Part shown: positions 15,233 to 23,339 of the stretch, piece by piece
Layout of the letters: each line of letters starts with the position of its first letter
Numbering within the stretch: position 1 is the stretch's first letter
NCBI RefSeq assembly: GCF_049341845.1
Contig: NZ_JBMPIT010000010.1
Span: 62,001 to 126,000 of the forward strand
From: Curtobacterium guangdongense
GTDB lineage: Bacteria; Actinomycetota; Actinomycetes; Actinomycetales; Microbacteriaceae
Direction: 5' to 3'
DNA: 64,000 bases
Position numbers and translations under genes: made by a program
Notes under the pieces: model-generated
Database searches by the model: none
What the model saw: only the letters and a program-made list of their open reading frames with translations
Told to the model about the DNA's origin: nothing

Positions 15233-16597
15233 ATGCCGAAGCGACTCCTGCTCAACGTGTTCGAGATGAACTGCGTCGGACACATCACGCACGGCCTCTG
15301 GCGCATCCCGGGCAACAACCGGCACCGCTACAACGACATCCGGTACTGGACCGAGCTCGCACGCACCGCAGAGGCCGGCCAGTTCGACGCGATCTTCATC
15401 GCGGACGTCCTCGGCGCCTACGACGTGTACGGCGGCTCCGCTGCGCCCGCACTCCGCGAGGGTCTGCAGATCCCGAACAACGACCCCATGCTCGTCGTCC
15501 CCGCGATGGCCGCCGTGACGGACCACATCGGCTTCGGGATCACGTTCTCCACGAGCTACGAGCCGCCCTTCGCCTTCGCCCGGCGGATGTCGACGCTCGA
15601 CCACCTGACGAACGGCCGCGTCGGCTGGAACGTCGTGACGAGCTACCTGCCGAACGCCGCCCGGAACTTCGGGCTCGCCACGGAGATCCCGCACGACACC
15701 CGGTACGAGATCGCCGACGAGTACCTCGAGGTCCTCTACCAGCTCTGGGAGGGCTCGTGGGAGGACGGCGCCGTCGTCCGTGACGCGGAGAACGGCATCT
15801 ACACGGACCCGGACAAGGTGCACCCGATCGACCACGTCGGCGAGCACTTCAGCGTCGCCGGCCCGCACCTGTCCGAACCCTCGCTGCAGCGCACCCCGAC
15901 GCTGTTCCTGGCGACGGGCTCCCCCGCCGGGATCGCCCGCGCCGGCAAGCACGCCGAGGTCGTGTTCACCGGCGGGCACGGCGTGCAGCGGACCGCCGAC
16001 GCCGTCCGCAATGCTGCGCAGGGCGCCGGTCGCGACCGCGGGGACGTCAAGTTCGTCACGCAGGCAGCGGTCATCACGGCACCGACCCAGCGCGAGGTCG
16101 AGGACAAGGTCGCCCAGTACAGGGCCTTCGCGAGCGAGGAGGGCCCGCTCATCCACGGCAGCGTCCCCTTCGACGCCCTGTCGCACCCGCGGAGCCGCAC
16201 GGTCCGCGACGCCCTCGAGGCCGAGGGCGTCGAGGGCGGCGAACGACTCGTCGGCCGGGTCGCGCTCGACGCCACGGTCGGGGAACTCATCGACCGTGTG
16301 AACGAGGCGTGGAACGGTGCCTTCTGGGCGGCCGGCGTGCCAGAAGCGGTCACCGAGCAGATCGAGGGGTGGCTCGACGACGACGGCATCGACGGGATCA
16401 ACCTGCGCCAGTACCACTCGTTCGACACGGTGCGCGACTTCGGCACGTACGTCACGCCGCTGCTGCGCGAGCGCGGTCGCCTCCCCGAGCGCTACACGGA
16501 CGGCGAGACGCTGCGCGAGCGCGTGACGGGAGGCCCGGCTCGGCTCCCCGCGTCGCACCCGGCCGCCGCGTACCGGCACACCAGCGTCCCCGCCTGA
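15233..16597 (+). CDS. NtaA/SnaA/DszA-type flavin-dependent monooxygenase
   Basis: This 454-residue bacterial luciferase-like TIM-barrel protein belongs to the two-component FMNH2-dependent group. Signatures are HITHGLWRIPGNNRHRYNDI, QFDAIFIADVLG, SLDHLTNGR-type STLDHLTNGRVGWNVVTSYL, and a C-terminal DGINLRQYHSF segment. Relatives oxidise nitrilotriacetate, EDTA, sulfones or pristinamycin precursors using a separate reductase. None is adjacent, so substrate and partner are unknown. TAGCGT lies seven bases before the ATG (leaderless). The coding 3' end contains GACGGGAGGC, a short match to the family A repeat. Confidence 0.9.
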   Translation: MPKRLLLNVFEMNCVGHITHGLWRIPGNNRHRYNDIRYWTELARTAEAGQFDAIFIADVLGAYDVYGGSAAPALREGLQIPNNDPMLVVPAMAAVTDHIGFGITFSTSYEPPFAFARRMSTLDHLTNGRVGWNVVTSYLPNAARNFGLATEIPHDTRYEIADEYLEVLYQLWEGSWEDGAVVRDAENGIYTDPDKVHPIDHVGEHFSVAGPHLSEPSLQRTPTLFLATGSPAGIARAGKHAEVVFTGGHGVQRTADAVRNAAQGAGRDRGDVKFVTQAAVITAPTQREVEDKVAQYRAFASEEGPLIHGSVPFDALSHPRSRTVRDALEAEGVEGGERLVGRVALDATVGELIDRVNEAWNGAFWAAGVPEAVTEQIEGWLDDDGIDGINLRQYHSFDTVRDFGTYVTPLLRERGRLPERYTDGETLRERVTGGPARLPASHPAAAYRHTSVPA

Positions 16598-16642
16598 GCA
16601 GACCGGCGCGCGTCCGGCGCGGGCCCGGCGGGGTCCGCTCGG

Positions 16643-17221
16643 TCAGCGGCCGAGCAGCCGTCGGACCCCGTCCGTCACCACCAGCCGGGTGCGCGCACCG
16701 TCACGTCGTGCCTTGGCGCGGAGCGCCGCCCCCTCCCAGAGGTCGACGAGCTGCGCACCGACGAGCTCGGCATCCAGCGACCGCGGCACGTCCCCTTGCT
16801 CCTGCGCCAGCCGCACCGCCGTCGCGAGCTGCGCGACCCACTCGTCGAAGACCCCGTCGACGTGCGCCGCGACGTCGGGCTCGTCCGTCGCGGTGTCGAT
16901 CGCGAGGTTCCCGAGCAGGCACCCGTACCGGAACTCGATCCCGGCCAGCCGCTCGAGCATCGCGTCGAAGTAGCCGGTGATCCGGTCGACGGCGCGCGGC
17001 ACCGAGTCGTCGACGAGCATCCCGATCGGCGACGCCGCTGCGAAACGGTCGGCCGCCACGATCGCGAGGTCGGCCTTCGATCGGAAGTGGTTGTAGAACG
17101 AGCCCTTCGGTGCCCCCGCAGCGCCCGTGATGGCGGCGACGCCGGTCCCCGCGTAGCCGTGCTGGTGGAACTCGACGACCGCGGCGTCGACGATCGCGTC
17201 GCGGAGACTGGCTCGGGGCAT
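16643..17221 (-). CDS. TetR-family regulator of the divergent SDR
   Basis: This 192-residue protein has an N-terminal HTH (GVAAITGAAGAPKGSFYNHFRSK, residues about 27-49) of the AcrR/YxaF type and a helical C-terminal domain with FRYGCLLGNLAID, typical of TetR_C families sensing small electrophiles or quinones. It is divergent from the SDR gene with a 93-base gap holding GACCGGTC. Self-repression and repression of the SDR are inferred from that arrangement. Confidence 0.88.
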   Translation of the reverse strand: MPRASLRDAIVDAAVVEFHQHGYAGTGVAAITGAAGAPKGSFYNHFRSKADLAIVAADRFAAASPIGMLVDDSVPRAVDRITGYFDAMLERLAGIEFRYGCLLGNLAIDTATDEPDVAAHVDGVFDEWVAQLATAVRLAQEQGDVPRSLDAELVGAQLVDLWEGAALRAKARRDGARTRLVVTDGVRRLLGR

Positions 17222-17251
17222 GGGTCGATCTTCTCATCCCGGGAATAAGAC

Positions 17252-17259
17252 GACCGGTC
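17252..17259. promoter_or_regulatory. Candidate TetR operator in the divergent TetR/SDR gap
   Basis: GACCGGTC is a perfect palindrome flanked by A/T-rich AATAAGAC on the left and ATATT on the right, in the shared promoter region. GACCGGTC cores occur in operators of this TetR branch. Confidence 0.55.
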
Positions 17260-17314
17260 ATATTGATCACCTTCACAGCGGCGCCGACCGGTGCCCCGAC
17301 GGAAGGAACCTCCC

Positions 17315-18013
17315 ATGACCGGACTCAACGGACAGATCGTCCTCGTCACCGGCGCGAACGGCGGACTCGGCACGGAGTTCGTGCGGCAGGCGCTCGAGCG
17401 CGGTGCGACGAAGGTGTACGCCGCAGCGCGACGCCCCCGCGACTGGGAGGACGCACGCATCGTCCCCCTGGTGCTCGACGTGGCGGACGAGGCCTCGGTC
17501 TCCCGCGCCGCTGCCGAGGCGAGCGACGTCACGGTGGTCGTGAACAACGCCGGTCTGCTGCGCACGGGCGGCCTGGTCGACGGCCCGATCGACGACATCC
17601 GCGCGCAGATCGAGACGAACCTGATCGGCCCGCTCCTCGTCACGCGCGCCTTCGCACCCCTGCTCCGCGCGGCGCACGGCACGGTCGTGAACGTCGCGTC
17701 GATCCTCAGCTGGCTCGCCGGCAGCGGCGCGTACGGCGTCTCGAAGGCCGGACTCTGGTCCGCGACCGACTCCACACGGCTCGAACTCGCGAGCGACGGC
17801 GTGCAGGTCGTGGGCGCCTACCTCGGGTACACCGACACCCCGATGACGGACGGCGTCGACGCCCCGAAGAACACGCCGGAGGACGTCGTCACGGCGGTGT
17901 TCGACGGCGTGGAGTCCGGCGAGCACGAGGTCCTGGCGGACGAGCTGACCCGGACCGTGCGCGCATCGCTCGGCGCGCCGATCACCGAGCGCTACACCGC
18001 ACTCGCCGGCTGA
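17315..18013 (+). CDS. Short-chain dehydrogenase (quinone or aldehyde reductase-like)
   Basis: This 232-residue SDR has TGANGGLG (residues 12-19), NNAG near 77, a catalytic YGVSK near 145 and D (VLDVADEA) in the second acidic motif. The active-site Ser lies in ASILSWLAG. Length and end (ITERYTALAG) match the stand-alone SDRs found next to TetR genes. GGAAGGA eight bases before the ATG sets the start. The substrate is unknown, and reduction of a xenobiotic or quinone is a reasonable guess from the TetR neighbour. Confidence 0.87.
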   Translation: MTGLNGQIVLVTGANGGLGTEFVRQALERGATKVYAAARRPRDWEDARIVPLVLDVADEASVSRAAAEASDVTVVVNNAGLLRTGGLVDGPIDDIRAQIETNLIGPLLVTRAFAPLLRAAHGTVVNVASILSWLAGSGAYGVSKAGLWSATDSTRLELASDGVQVVGAYLGYTDTPMTDGVDAPKNTPEDVVTAVFDGVESGEHEVLADELTRTVRASLGAPITERYTALAG

Positions 18014-18109
18014 CGTTTCCCACCCACAACGCCCGCGATGGGAAGCGAAAACGCGCGTAGGAGGTCGGAAAAACCGACCACCTACGCGCGTTTCGACCTC
18101 CTACGCGGG
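18014..18109. repeat. Convergent intergenic hairpins with a triple CCTACGCG motif
   Basis: Arms of 20 bases (18049-18068 and 18074-18093, AAACGCGCGTAGG outer part) pair with one mismatch around AAAAA. A third copy, CGACCTCCTACGCGGG (18094-18109), follows. A second small stem, CGTTTCCCA with TGGGAAGCG, lies at 18014-18047. It serves as a terminator between the SDR and nadE and may be another dispersed repeat. Confidence 0.75.
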
Positions 18110-18144
18110 AAAGGGCCCGCCAGAGCACCCGCGGCGAGCGCCCG

Positions 18145-18966
18145 CTAGCCGCGCCACCAGGTGTCGAAGGGGGTCGCGGGGACCTGGCGCTTGTGCTCGG
18201 TGGCGCGGTACCGGGCCTCGATCGCCTCGGCGACCTCGACCGGGACGTCGTGCCCCTGCAGGTACGCGTCGATCTCGGCGTAGCTCATGCCCAGGTTCGC
18301 CTCGTCCGTCTGTCCGGGGAGGTCGTCGAGCAGGTCGGCGGTCGGCGCCTTCTCGTACAGCCGGGCCGGGGCGCCGAGGTGCTCGAGGAGCTGCCGCCCC
18401 TGGCTCTTCGTCAGCCCGGTCAGCGGCGTGATGTCGACGCCGCCGTCGCCGTACTTCGTGAAGAAGCCGGTCACGGCCTCTGCCGCGTGGTCGGTCCCGA
18501 CGACGATGAGCCCGCGCTGCCCGGCGACCGCGTACTGGGCCACCATGCGCATCCGGGCCTTCACGTTGCCCTTCACGAAGTCGCTGAGCTCGACGCCGGC
18601 GCCGGTCGTGTCCTGGACGACCCCGTCGACACCGTGCTCGATGTTCACGGTGATGCCCGGTTCCGCGGCGATGAACTGCAGCGCGAGCTGGGCGTCGTCC
18701 TCGTCCGCCTGCACGCGGTACGGCATGCGCACCGTGGTGAAGGACACGTCGTGCCCCTCGGCGCGGAGCGACTCGACCGCGAGCTGGCACAGACGACCGG
18801 CGAGGGTCGAGTCCTGCCCGCCGCTGATCGCGAGGACGAGGCCCTTCGCGCCGGTCGTCGTCAGGTAGTCGCGCAGGAAGCCGACGCGACGCGACACCTC
18901 CTCGGCCGGGTCGATGGTCGGCTGGACGTCGAGGGCCGCGGCGATGGCGGCTTGGAGTTCACGCAC
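18145..18966 (-). CDS. nadE: Ammonia-dependent NAD+ synthetase
   Basis: This 273-residue enzyme makes NAD+ from deamido-NAD, ATP and ammonia in the cytoplasm. The N-type ATP pyrophosphatase P-loop is LAISGGQDSTLAGRL (about residues 44-58). GTDHAAEAVTGFFTKYGDGG and KEKAPTADL-like YEKAPTADLLDD are conserved. The GTG start at 18966 gives the same N-terminus as the about 275-residue E. coli-type enzyme. It lacks a glutaminase domain, so ammonia must come from elsewhere. It lies 11 bases downstream of the AI-2E-type permease gene. Confidence 0.95.
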   Translation of the reverse strand: MRELQAAIAAALDVQPTIDPAEEVSRRVGFLRDYLTTTGAKGLVLAISGGQDSTLAGRLCQLAVESLRAEGHDVSFTTVRMPYRVQADEDDAQLALQFIAAEPGITVNIEHGVDGVVQDTTGAGVELSDFVKGNVKARMRMVAQYAVAGQRGLIVVGTDHAAEAVTGFFTKYGDGGVDITPLTGLTKSQGRQLLEHLGAPARLYEKAPTADLLDDLPGQTDEANLGMSYAEIDAYLQGHDVPVEVAEAIEARYRATEHKRQVPATPFDTWWRG

Positions 18967-18977
18967 GTGCCCAGTAT

Positions 18978-20129
18978 TCACCGTTGGGCGCGCGCCTTCA
19001 CGGCCACGTCCTCCGGCCGCTTCTGCCGCCACATCCGAGCGGGCTGGTCCGGGCCGTCCCAGACCTGCACGGCGCCCCACGCCGCGGCGAGGAGCGGCAC
19101 GGACATCACGGCGCCGGTGATGCCGGCGAGCACGGTCCCGGCGGTCAGGCCGACCAGGATCACGAGGCCGTGCAGCTTGAGCGTCCGGCCCATCAGCACC
19201 GGCTGCAGGAAGTTGCCCTCGAGCTGGTTCACGAGGACCACGATGCCGACCACGACGAGGGCCTGCACCGGCCCGAGCGCGACCAGGGCGACGAGCGCGG
19301 CGAGGATCCCGGCAGCGGTGGCACCGACGATCGGGATGAAGGCGGTGATGAAGACGACGACCGCCAGGGGCAGCGCGAGCGGGACGCCGACGATCGCGAT
19401 GCCGACCCCGATGCCGATGGCGTCGACGGCCGCCACGGCCGCCGTCCCGCGGACGTAGCCGCCGAGCGTCGACACGACACGGTCCCCGACGCGACGGGCG
19501 CGCGCGTAGCCGGACCCGGAGAACGGACGGAGCAGGAACTCCCAGATGCGCGGGCCGTCCTTCAGGAAGAAGAAGAGCACGACGATCATCAGGACGAGCC
19601 CGGTGAGGAAGTTCGCGGTCGCGGACGCCCCGGCGAGCGCTCCGGAGCCGAACTGGGCGCTGGTGATGAAGTCGGTGACGGTCTTCGTGGCGTCCTGGAT
19701 CTGCGAGTCCGAGATCGAGATCGGCAGCGACGTCACCCACCCCTGCAGCTGCTTGAAGCCGTCCACGGCGGAGTCCTGCAGGTCGGACCACTGGTTCTCG
19801 ACGGCGACGACGATGAGCCAGCCGAGGAGCCCGAGCACGACGAGCACCCCGAGGAGCACCGCCAGCGTCGCGAGGACCGACGGCACCCGGTGCTTCCGGA
19901 GCCAGGACACGACGGGGTGCATCGCCGACGCGATGATGAGCGCGATCAGCACCGGGATCGTGACGACGCTGAGCGTGCTCGCGGCGAAGACGATCCCGGC
20001 GACGATGACGAGCACGATGATCGCTTGCAGGCAGCGCGTCGCGAGCCGGCCGAACGAGTCCGACCACGCCTTCCTGGGGCCGGCCACCGCTTCGACGGGC
20101 TCGGGTGCTGACGATCGGAAGAGGGGCAT
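18978..20129 (-). CDS. AI-2E family transporter (YdiK/PerM-like permease)
   Basis: This 383-residue membrane protein has about eight helices. The family core is seen in IPVLIALIIASAMHPVVSWLRKHRVPSVLA near the N-terminus and in the C-terminal NQLEGNFLQPVLMGRTLKLHGLVILVGL region. It belongs to a family with quorum-signal exporters, Na+/H+ antiporters and unknowns, so the substrate cannot be called. The ATG at 20129 follows a proline/valine-rich start. The gene is first in a two-gene unit with nadE. Confidence 0.9.
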   Translation of the reverse strand: MPLFRSSAPEPVEAVAGPRKAWSDSFGRLATRCLQAIIVLVIVAGIVFAASTLSVVTIPVLIALIIASAMHPVVSWLRKHRVPSVLATLAVLLGVLVVLGLLGWLIVVAVENQWSDLQDSAVDGFKQLQGWVTSLPISISDSQIQDATKTVTDFITSAQFGSGALAGASATANFLTGLVLMIVVLFFFLKDGPRIWEFLLRPFSGSGYARARRVGDRVVSTLGGYVRGTAAVAAVDAIGIGVGIAIVGVPLALPLAVVVFITAFIPIVGATAAGILAALVALVALGPVQALVVVGIVVLVNQLEGNFLQPVLMGRTLKLHGLVILVGLTAGTVLAGITGAVMSVPLLAAAWGAVQVWDGPDQPARMWRQKRPEDVAVKARAQR

Positions 20130-20225
20130 GGTGGTCCTTGTCGGTGACGTCGCTGACGTGCGGCGCGATCGGCGGTCGAACGCTCCCCCGATGATGTCAG
20201 GGTGTCGGTGGATACGCTCAGGGTC

Positions 20226-21596
20226 GTGACGACGACGTTCCCGCGCAGCACCCCGTCCACCCTCGGCATCGACGCCTCCGGCATCGACGCCCTCGTCCGT
20301 GCGCTGGAGGCAGCGCCCGACGTCGAGCCGCACAGCCTCATGGTGCTGCGGCACGGACAGGTCGCCGCCGAGGGGTGGTGGACCCCGTACTCCGCCGACC
20401 GGCCGCACCTGCTGTACTCCCTGAGCAAGAGCTTCACCGCGGCGGCCGTCGGCATCGCGAGCCGCGAGGGCATCCTCGACCTGGACAGCACCGTGATCAG
20501 CCACTTCCCCGAGCTGGACGCCGAGGTCACCGACGCCCGCAGCCGGTCCATGACGCTGCGGAACATCCTGGCGATGTCGAGCGGCCACCGCGAGGAGACC
20601 CTCGACCGGGCTCGTGCGATCGACCCGACGAACATCATCCGCGGCTTCCTCCTGCTCCCGCCCGACGAGGACCCCGGCACCGTCTTCGCCTACAACCAGC
20701 CCTGCACGTACACGCTCGCAGAGATCGTCCGCCGCGCGAGCGGTACCTCCCTCGTGGAGTACCTGCGACCGCGTCTGTTCGCCCCGCTCGGCATCGAGCA
20801 GGTGTCCTGGAAGCACGACGAGCACGGCAAGGAGCTCGGCTTCAGCGGCTGCTACGCGACGACGGAGTCGATCGCGAAGCTCGGTCAGCTGTACCTGCAG
20901 CGCGGCGTGTGGGACGGCGAGCGGATCCTCGACGAGGACTGGGTCGAGGCGGCGACCCGAACACAGGTCGCCAACCCGGACGAGGAGAACCCGGACTGGA
21001 GCCAGGGCTACGGCTACCAGTTCTGGATGGCCCGGCACGGCTTCCGCGGCGACGGCGCGTACGGCCAGTTCTGCGTCGTGCTGCCGGAGCACGACGTCGT
21101 CGTCGCGATGACCGGTCAGAGCAGCGACATGCAGGCGGTCCTCGACGCGGTCTGGGAGCACCTACTTCCCGCGATCGACCGCGACGGCTCGGCGGCCACC
21201 GTCGACCTGTCCGCGCTCGCGTTGCCTCCGGTGCGCGGCGGACGGCTCGGTCTGGAGGCTCGTGGCACGTACGCACGCGCGTCCCGTTCCGGGGTCCCCG
21301 GCCTGGAGTCGGTGGTGCTCGAGCAGGACGGCGAGCGGTGGGTGGTCACGCTGCACCAGGACGGCTCCGCCGTGCACGCCGTCCTCGGCGAGGGCGATTG
21401 GGCCGTCGACGGTTCGACCGCGGCGAGCGCCGCCACCGACGACGACGGACGTGTGCTGGTCGCCGTGCGGTTCGTCGACACCCCACACCTGCTGTGGCTG
21501 CGGCTGGACCCCGGGGAGCGGACGTTCGGCGCACGGTGGGCGACGGAGCCGCTGCACGACTCGGTCGCCACCCTGCACCGCCCGACGGCGGACTAG
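20226..21596 (+). CDS. Serine beta-lactamase-like hydrolase (class C / esterase fold)
   Basis: This 456-residue protein has the SxxK motif LLYSLSKSF (about residues 67-75), YNQ in VFAYNQPCTYTL as the YxN equivalent, and a C-terminal domain after residue 330. No signal peptide is seen, so cytoplasmic esterase or peptidase activity is likelier than beta-lactam resistance. GTG at 20226 is chosen because TACGCT (20213-20218) lies seven bases before it, the leaderless spacing of many neighbours; a GTG at 20202 would add eight residues. CTGGAGGCTCGTGGC in the coding sequence (21255 region) matches a family A arm variant. Confidence 0.82.
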   Translation: MTTTFPRSTPSTLGIDASGIDALVRALEAAPDVEPHSLMVLRHGQVAAEGWWTPYSADRPHLLYSLSKSFTAAAVGIASREGILDLDSTVISHFPELDAEVTDARSRSMTLRNILAMSSGHREETLDRARAIDPTNIIRGFLLLPPDEDPGTVFAYNQPCTYTLAEIVRRASGTSLVEYLRPRLFAPLGIEQVSWKHDEHGKELGFSGCYATTESIAKLGQLYLQRGVWDGERILDEDWVEAATRTQVANPDEENPDWSQGYGYQFWMARHGFRGDGAYGQFCVVLPEHDVVVAMTGQSSDMQAVLDAVWEHLLPAIDRDGSAATVDLSALALPPVRGGRLGLEARGTYARASRSGVPGLESVVLEQDGERWVVTLHQDGSAVHAVLGEGDWAVDGSTAASAATDDDGRVLVAVRFVDTPHLLWLRLDPGERTFGARWATEPLHDSVATLHRPTAD

Positions 21597-21600
21597 CGCG

Positions 21601-22323
21601 TCACCAGGGGACGACACCGCCGTCGTCGAAGAACCCGCCACGGGGACCGTCGTCCGGCAGGGTCGCGAGCCGGACGGCCGTCGCGGCACCCTGCTCGGGC
21701 GTCCGGTCGCCGGCGAACCCGTTGAAGTCGGTCGCGACGAGCCCTGGGCACGCGGCGTTCACGATGACCGGGGTGTCCTCGAACGCCCGCGCGTACTGCA
21801 CCGTGATGCCGTTGAGGAACGTCTTCGACGACGAGTACACGCCCATCACCGGACCCGGCTGCCGCTCGAGCGAGCCCATGCTGCTCGACGTGTTCACGAT
21901 CCTCGGGTGCTCCGATCGACGGAGCATCGGCAGCATCGCGTTCGTCACCCGGATCACGCCGTACACGTTCGTGTCGACGACGGTCCGGAGGTCGTCGAGG
22001 TCCATCGTCGTCGGGTCCTGCCCCCACGTGACGGGGTCGAACGGCCCCGAGATCCCCGCGTTGTTGACGAGCACGTCGAGCGTGCCGAACCGTTCCTCGA
22101 GCTCGCGTGCCGCAGCCGCGACGCTCTCGTCGCTCGTGACGTCGATCCGCACGCTCGTCGCGTCGATCCCCTCGGCGGCCAACCGGGCCGCGGCGTCCGA
22201 GCCGGCCGTCTCGTTCCGTGCGCCGACGACGACACGCAGGCCGAGCCTCCCGAGCGATTCCGCGATCGCGAAGCCGATCCCCTTGTTCGCCCCGGTGACC
22301 AGGGCGGTCGTTGCTGTTGTCAT
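21601..22323 (-). CDS. SDR oxidoreductase (carbonyl-reductase-like)
   Basis: This 240-residue SDR has TGANKGIGFAIAESL (residues 9-23), NNAGISGPF near 83 and catalytic YSSSK near 160, with IVNTSSSMGSL carrying the active-site Ser. GANKGIG is characteristic of plant-like and bacterial carbonyl reductases that use NADPH. Bases 21601-21603 form its stop, only five bases from the convergent hydrolase stop. A LysR gene is divergent, so LysR control is likely. The substrate is unknown. Confidence 0.88.
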   Translation of the reverse strand: MTTATTALVTGANKGIGFAIAESLGRLGLRVVVGARNETAGSDAAARLAAEGIDATSVRIDVTSDESVAAAARELEERFGTLDVLVNNAGISGPFDPVTWGQDPTTMDLDDLRTVVDTNVYGVIRVTNAMLPMLRRSEHPRIVNTSSSMGSLERQPGPVMGVYSSSKTFLNGITVQYARAFEDTPVIVNAACPGLVATDFNGFAGDRTPEQGAATAVRLATLPDDGPRGGFFDDGGVVPW

Positions 22324-22417
22324 GCTCCGATCCTCGGTCCGCACCCACGCACCCGTCCAAGACCCGTTGGGTGTCTGCTGATGCCCGGCGGGTATCGGGC
22401 GACGTAGGCTCCGTGGC

Positions 22418-23296
22418 GTGGACGATCTCGAGACGCGCGAACTCCGGTACTTCGTGACCGTGGCCGAGGAGCTGCACTTCGGCCGTGCCGCCGCGCGCCT
22501 CGGCATGTCCCAGCCGCCGCTGTCCCGCGCCATCCGGCAGCTCGAACAGCGGATCGGGACTGAGCTCTTCGAGCGGAACCCCCGCGGCGTCACGTTGACG
22601 GCCGCCGGCACGGTCCTGTTCGGCGATGCCGGACCAGCGCTGGCGGCCGTGGCCGCCGCCGGCCGGCGAGCCCAGCGGGCGGGACGCCGGACGCGCCGCC
22701 TCGTGCTCGCGGTCAAGGCGGGCGCCGACCACGAGCTCCTGCAGGCGTTCCTCGACGTGCAGGACGCGGACCCGGACGCCCTGCCGATCGAGGTCGTGTT
22801 CGGCGAAGTCCACGAGCAGGCGGCGTTCCTCCGCGACGGCACGGCGGACATCGCGCTCATGCACCGGACGTACGACGACCTGACCGGCTTCGACGCCGAG
22901 GACCTGCGGACCGAGCAGCAGGTCGCGATCCTGCCGAGGACACACCCGCTGGCGTCACGGCCAGCGCTCTCCACCGCCGACCTGCGCGACCTGCCGGACC
23001 TGCCCGCCGCCCGGTGGCCCCGCGTCGACGGCACCTACCCGGACGGCCCGGGTCCGGAGGTCCGCTCGCAGGCCCAGCTCGCGCAGCTCGTCGCCCTCGG
23101 CCGGACCGTCATCGTCATCCCGCGGTCGAGCCGCACCCTGCAGTGGCCGGAGCACGTCGCGGTCCCGGTGCTCGACGCCGCGCTCGCGACGACCGTGATC
23201 GCGTGGCCAGCCGCCTCGACGTCGCCGGACGTCGCCCGTGCGGTGCGGAACGCGGTCAGTGCTGCGGAGACGTTCGCGGCGTCGCGGACGGCCTGA
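22418..23296 (+). CDS. LysR-family transcriptional regulator
   Basis: This 292-residue protein has the LysR HTH (ELRYFVTVAEELHFGRAAARLGMSQPPLSRAIRQLE, residues 7-42, with the invariant LSRAIRQLE) and a C-terminal effector-binding domain. The start is GTG with TAGGCT seven bases upstream and no ribosome binding site, so it is probably leaderless. It is divergent from the 21601-22323 SDR with 94 bases between, the usual arrangement for LysR and its target. That spacer has CCCGTTGGG and CCCGGCGGG, weak candidate half-sites. The ligand is unknown. Confidence 0.9.
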   Translation: MDDLETRELRYFVTVAEELHFGRAAARLGMSQPPLSRAIRQLEQRIGTELFERNPRGVTLTAAGTVLFGDAGPALAAVAAAGRRAQRAGRRTRRLVLAVKAGADHELLQAFLDVQDADPDALPIEVVFGEVHEQAAFLRDGTADIALMHRTYDDLTGFDAEDLRTEQQVAILPRTHPLASRPALSTADLRDLPDLPAARWPRVDGTYPDGPGPEVRSQAQLAQLVALGRTVIVIPRSSRTLQWPEHVAVPVLDAALATTVIAWPAASTSPDVARAVRNAVSAAETFAASRTA

Positions 23297-23313
23297 GCAG
23301 GACAGCCCGAGCA

Positions 23314-23335
23314 GGACGGCCCGAGCAGGCCGTCC
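23314..23335. terminator. Convergent terminator hairpin between LysR and kup
   Basis: GGACGGCC (23314-23321) pairs with GGCCGTCC (23328-23335) around CGAGCA. The preceding GAGCAGGACAGCCC repeats the sequence imperfectly. Confidence 0.6.
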
Positions 23336-23339
23336 CGCG

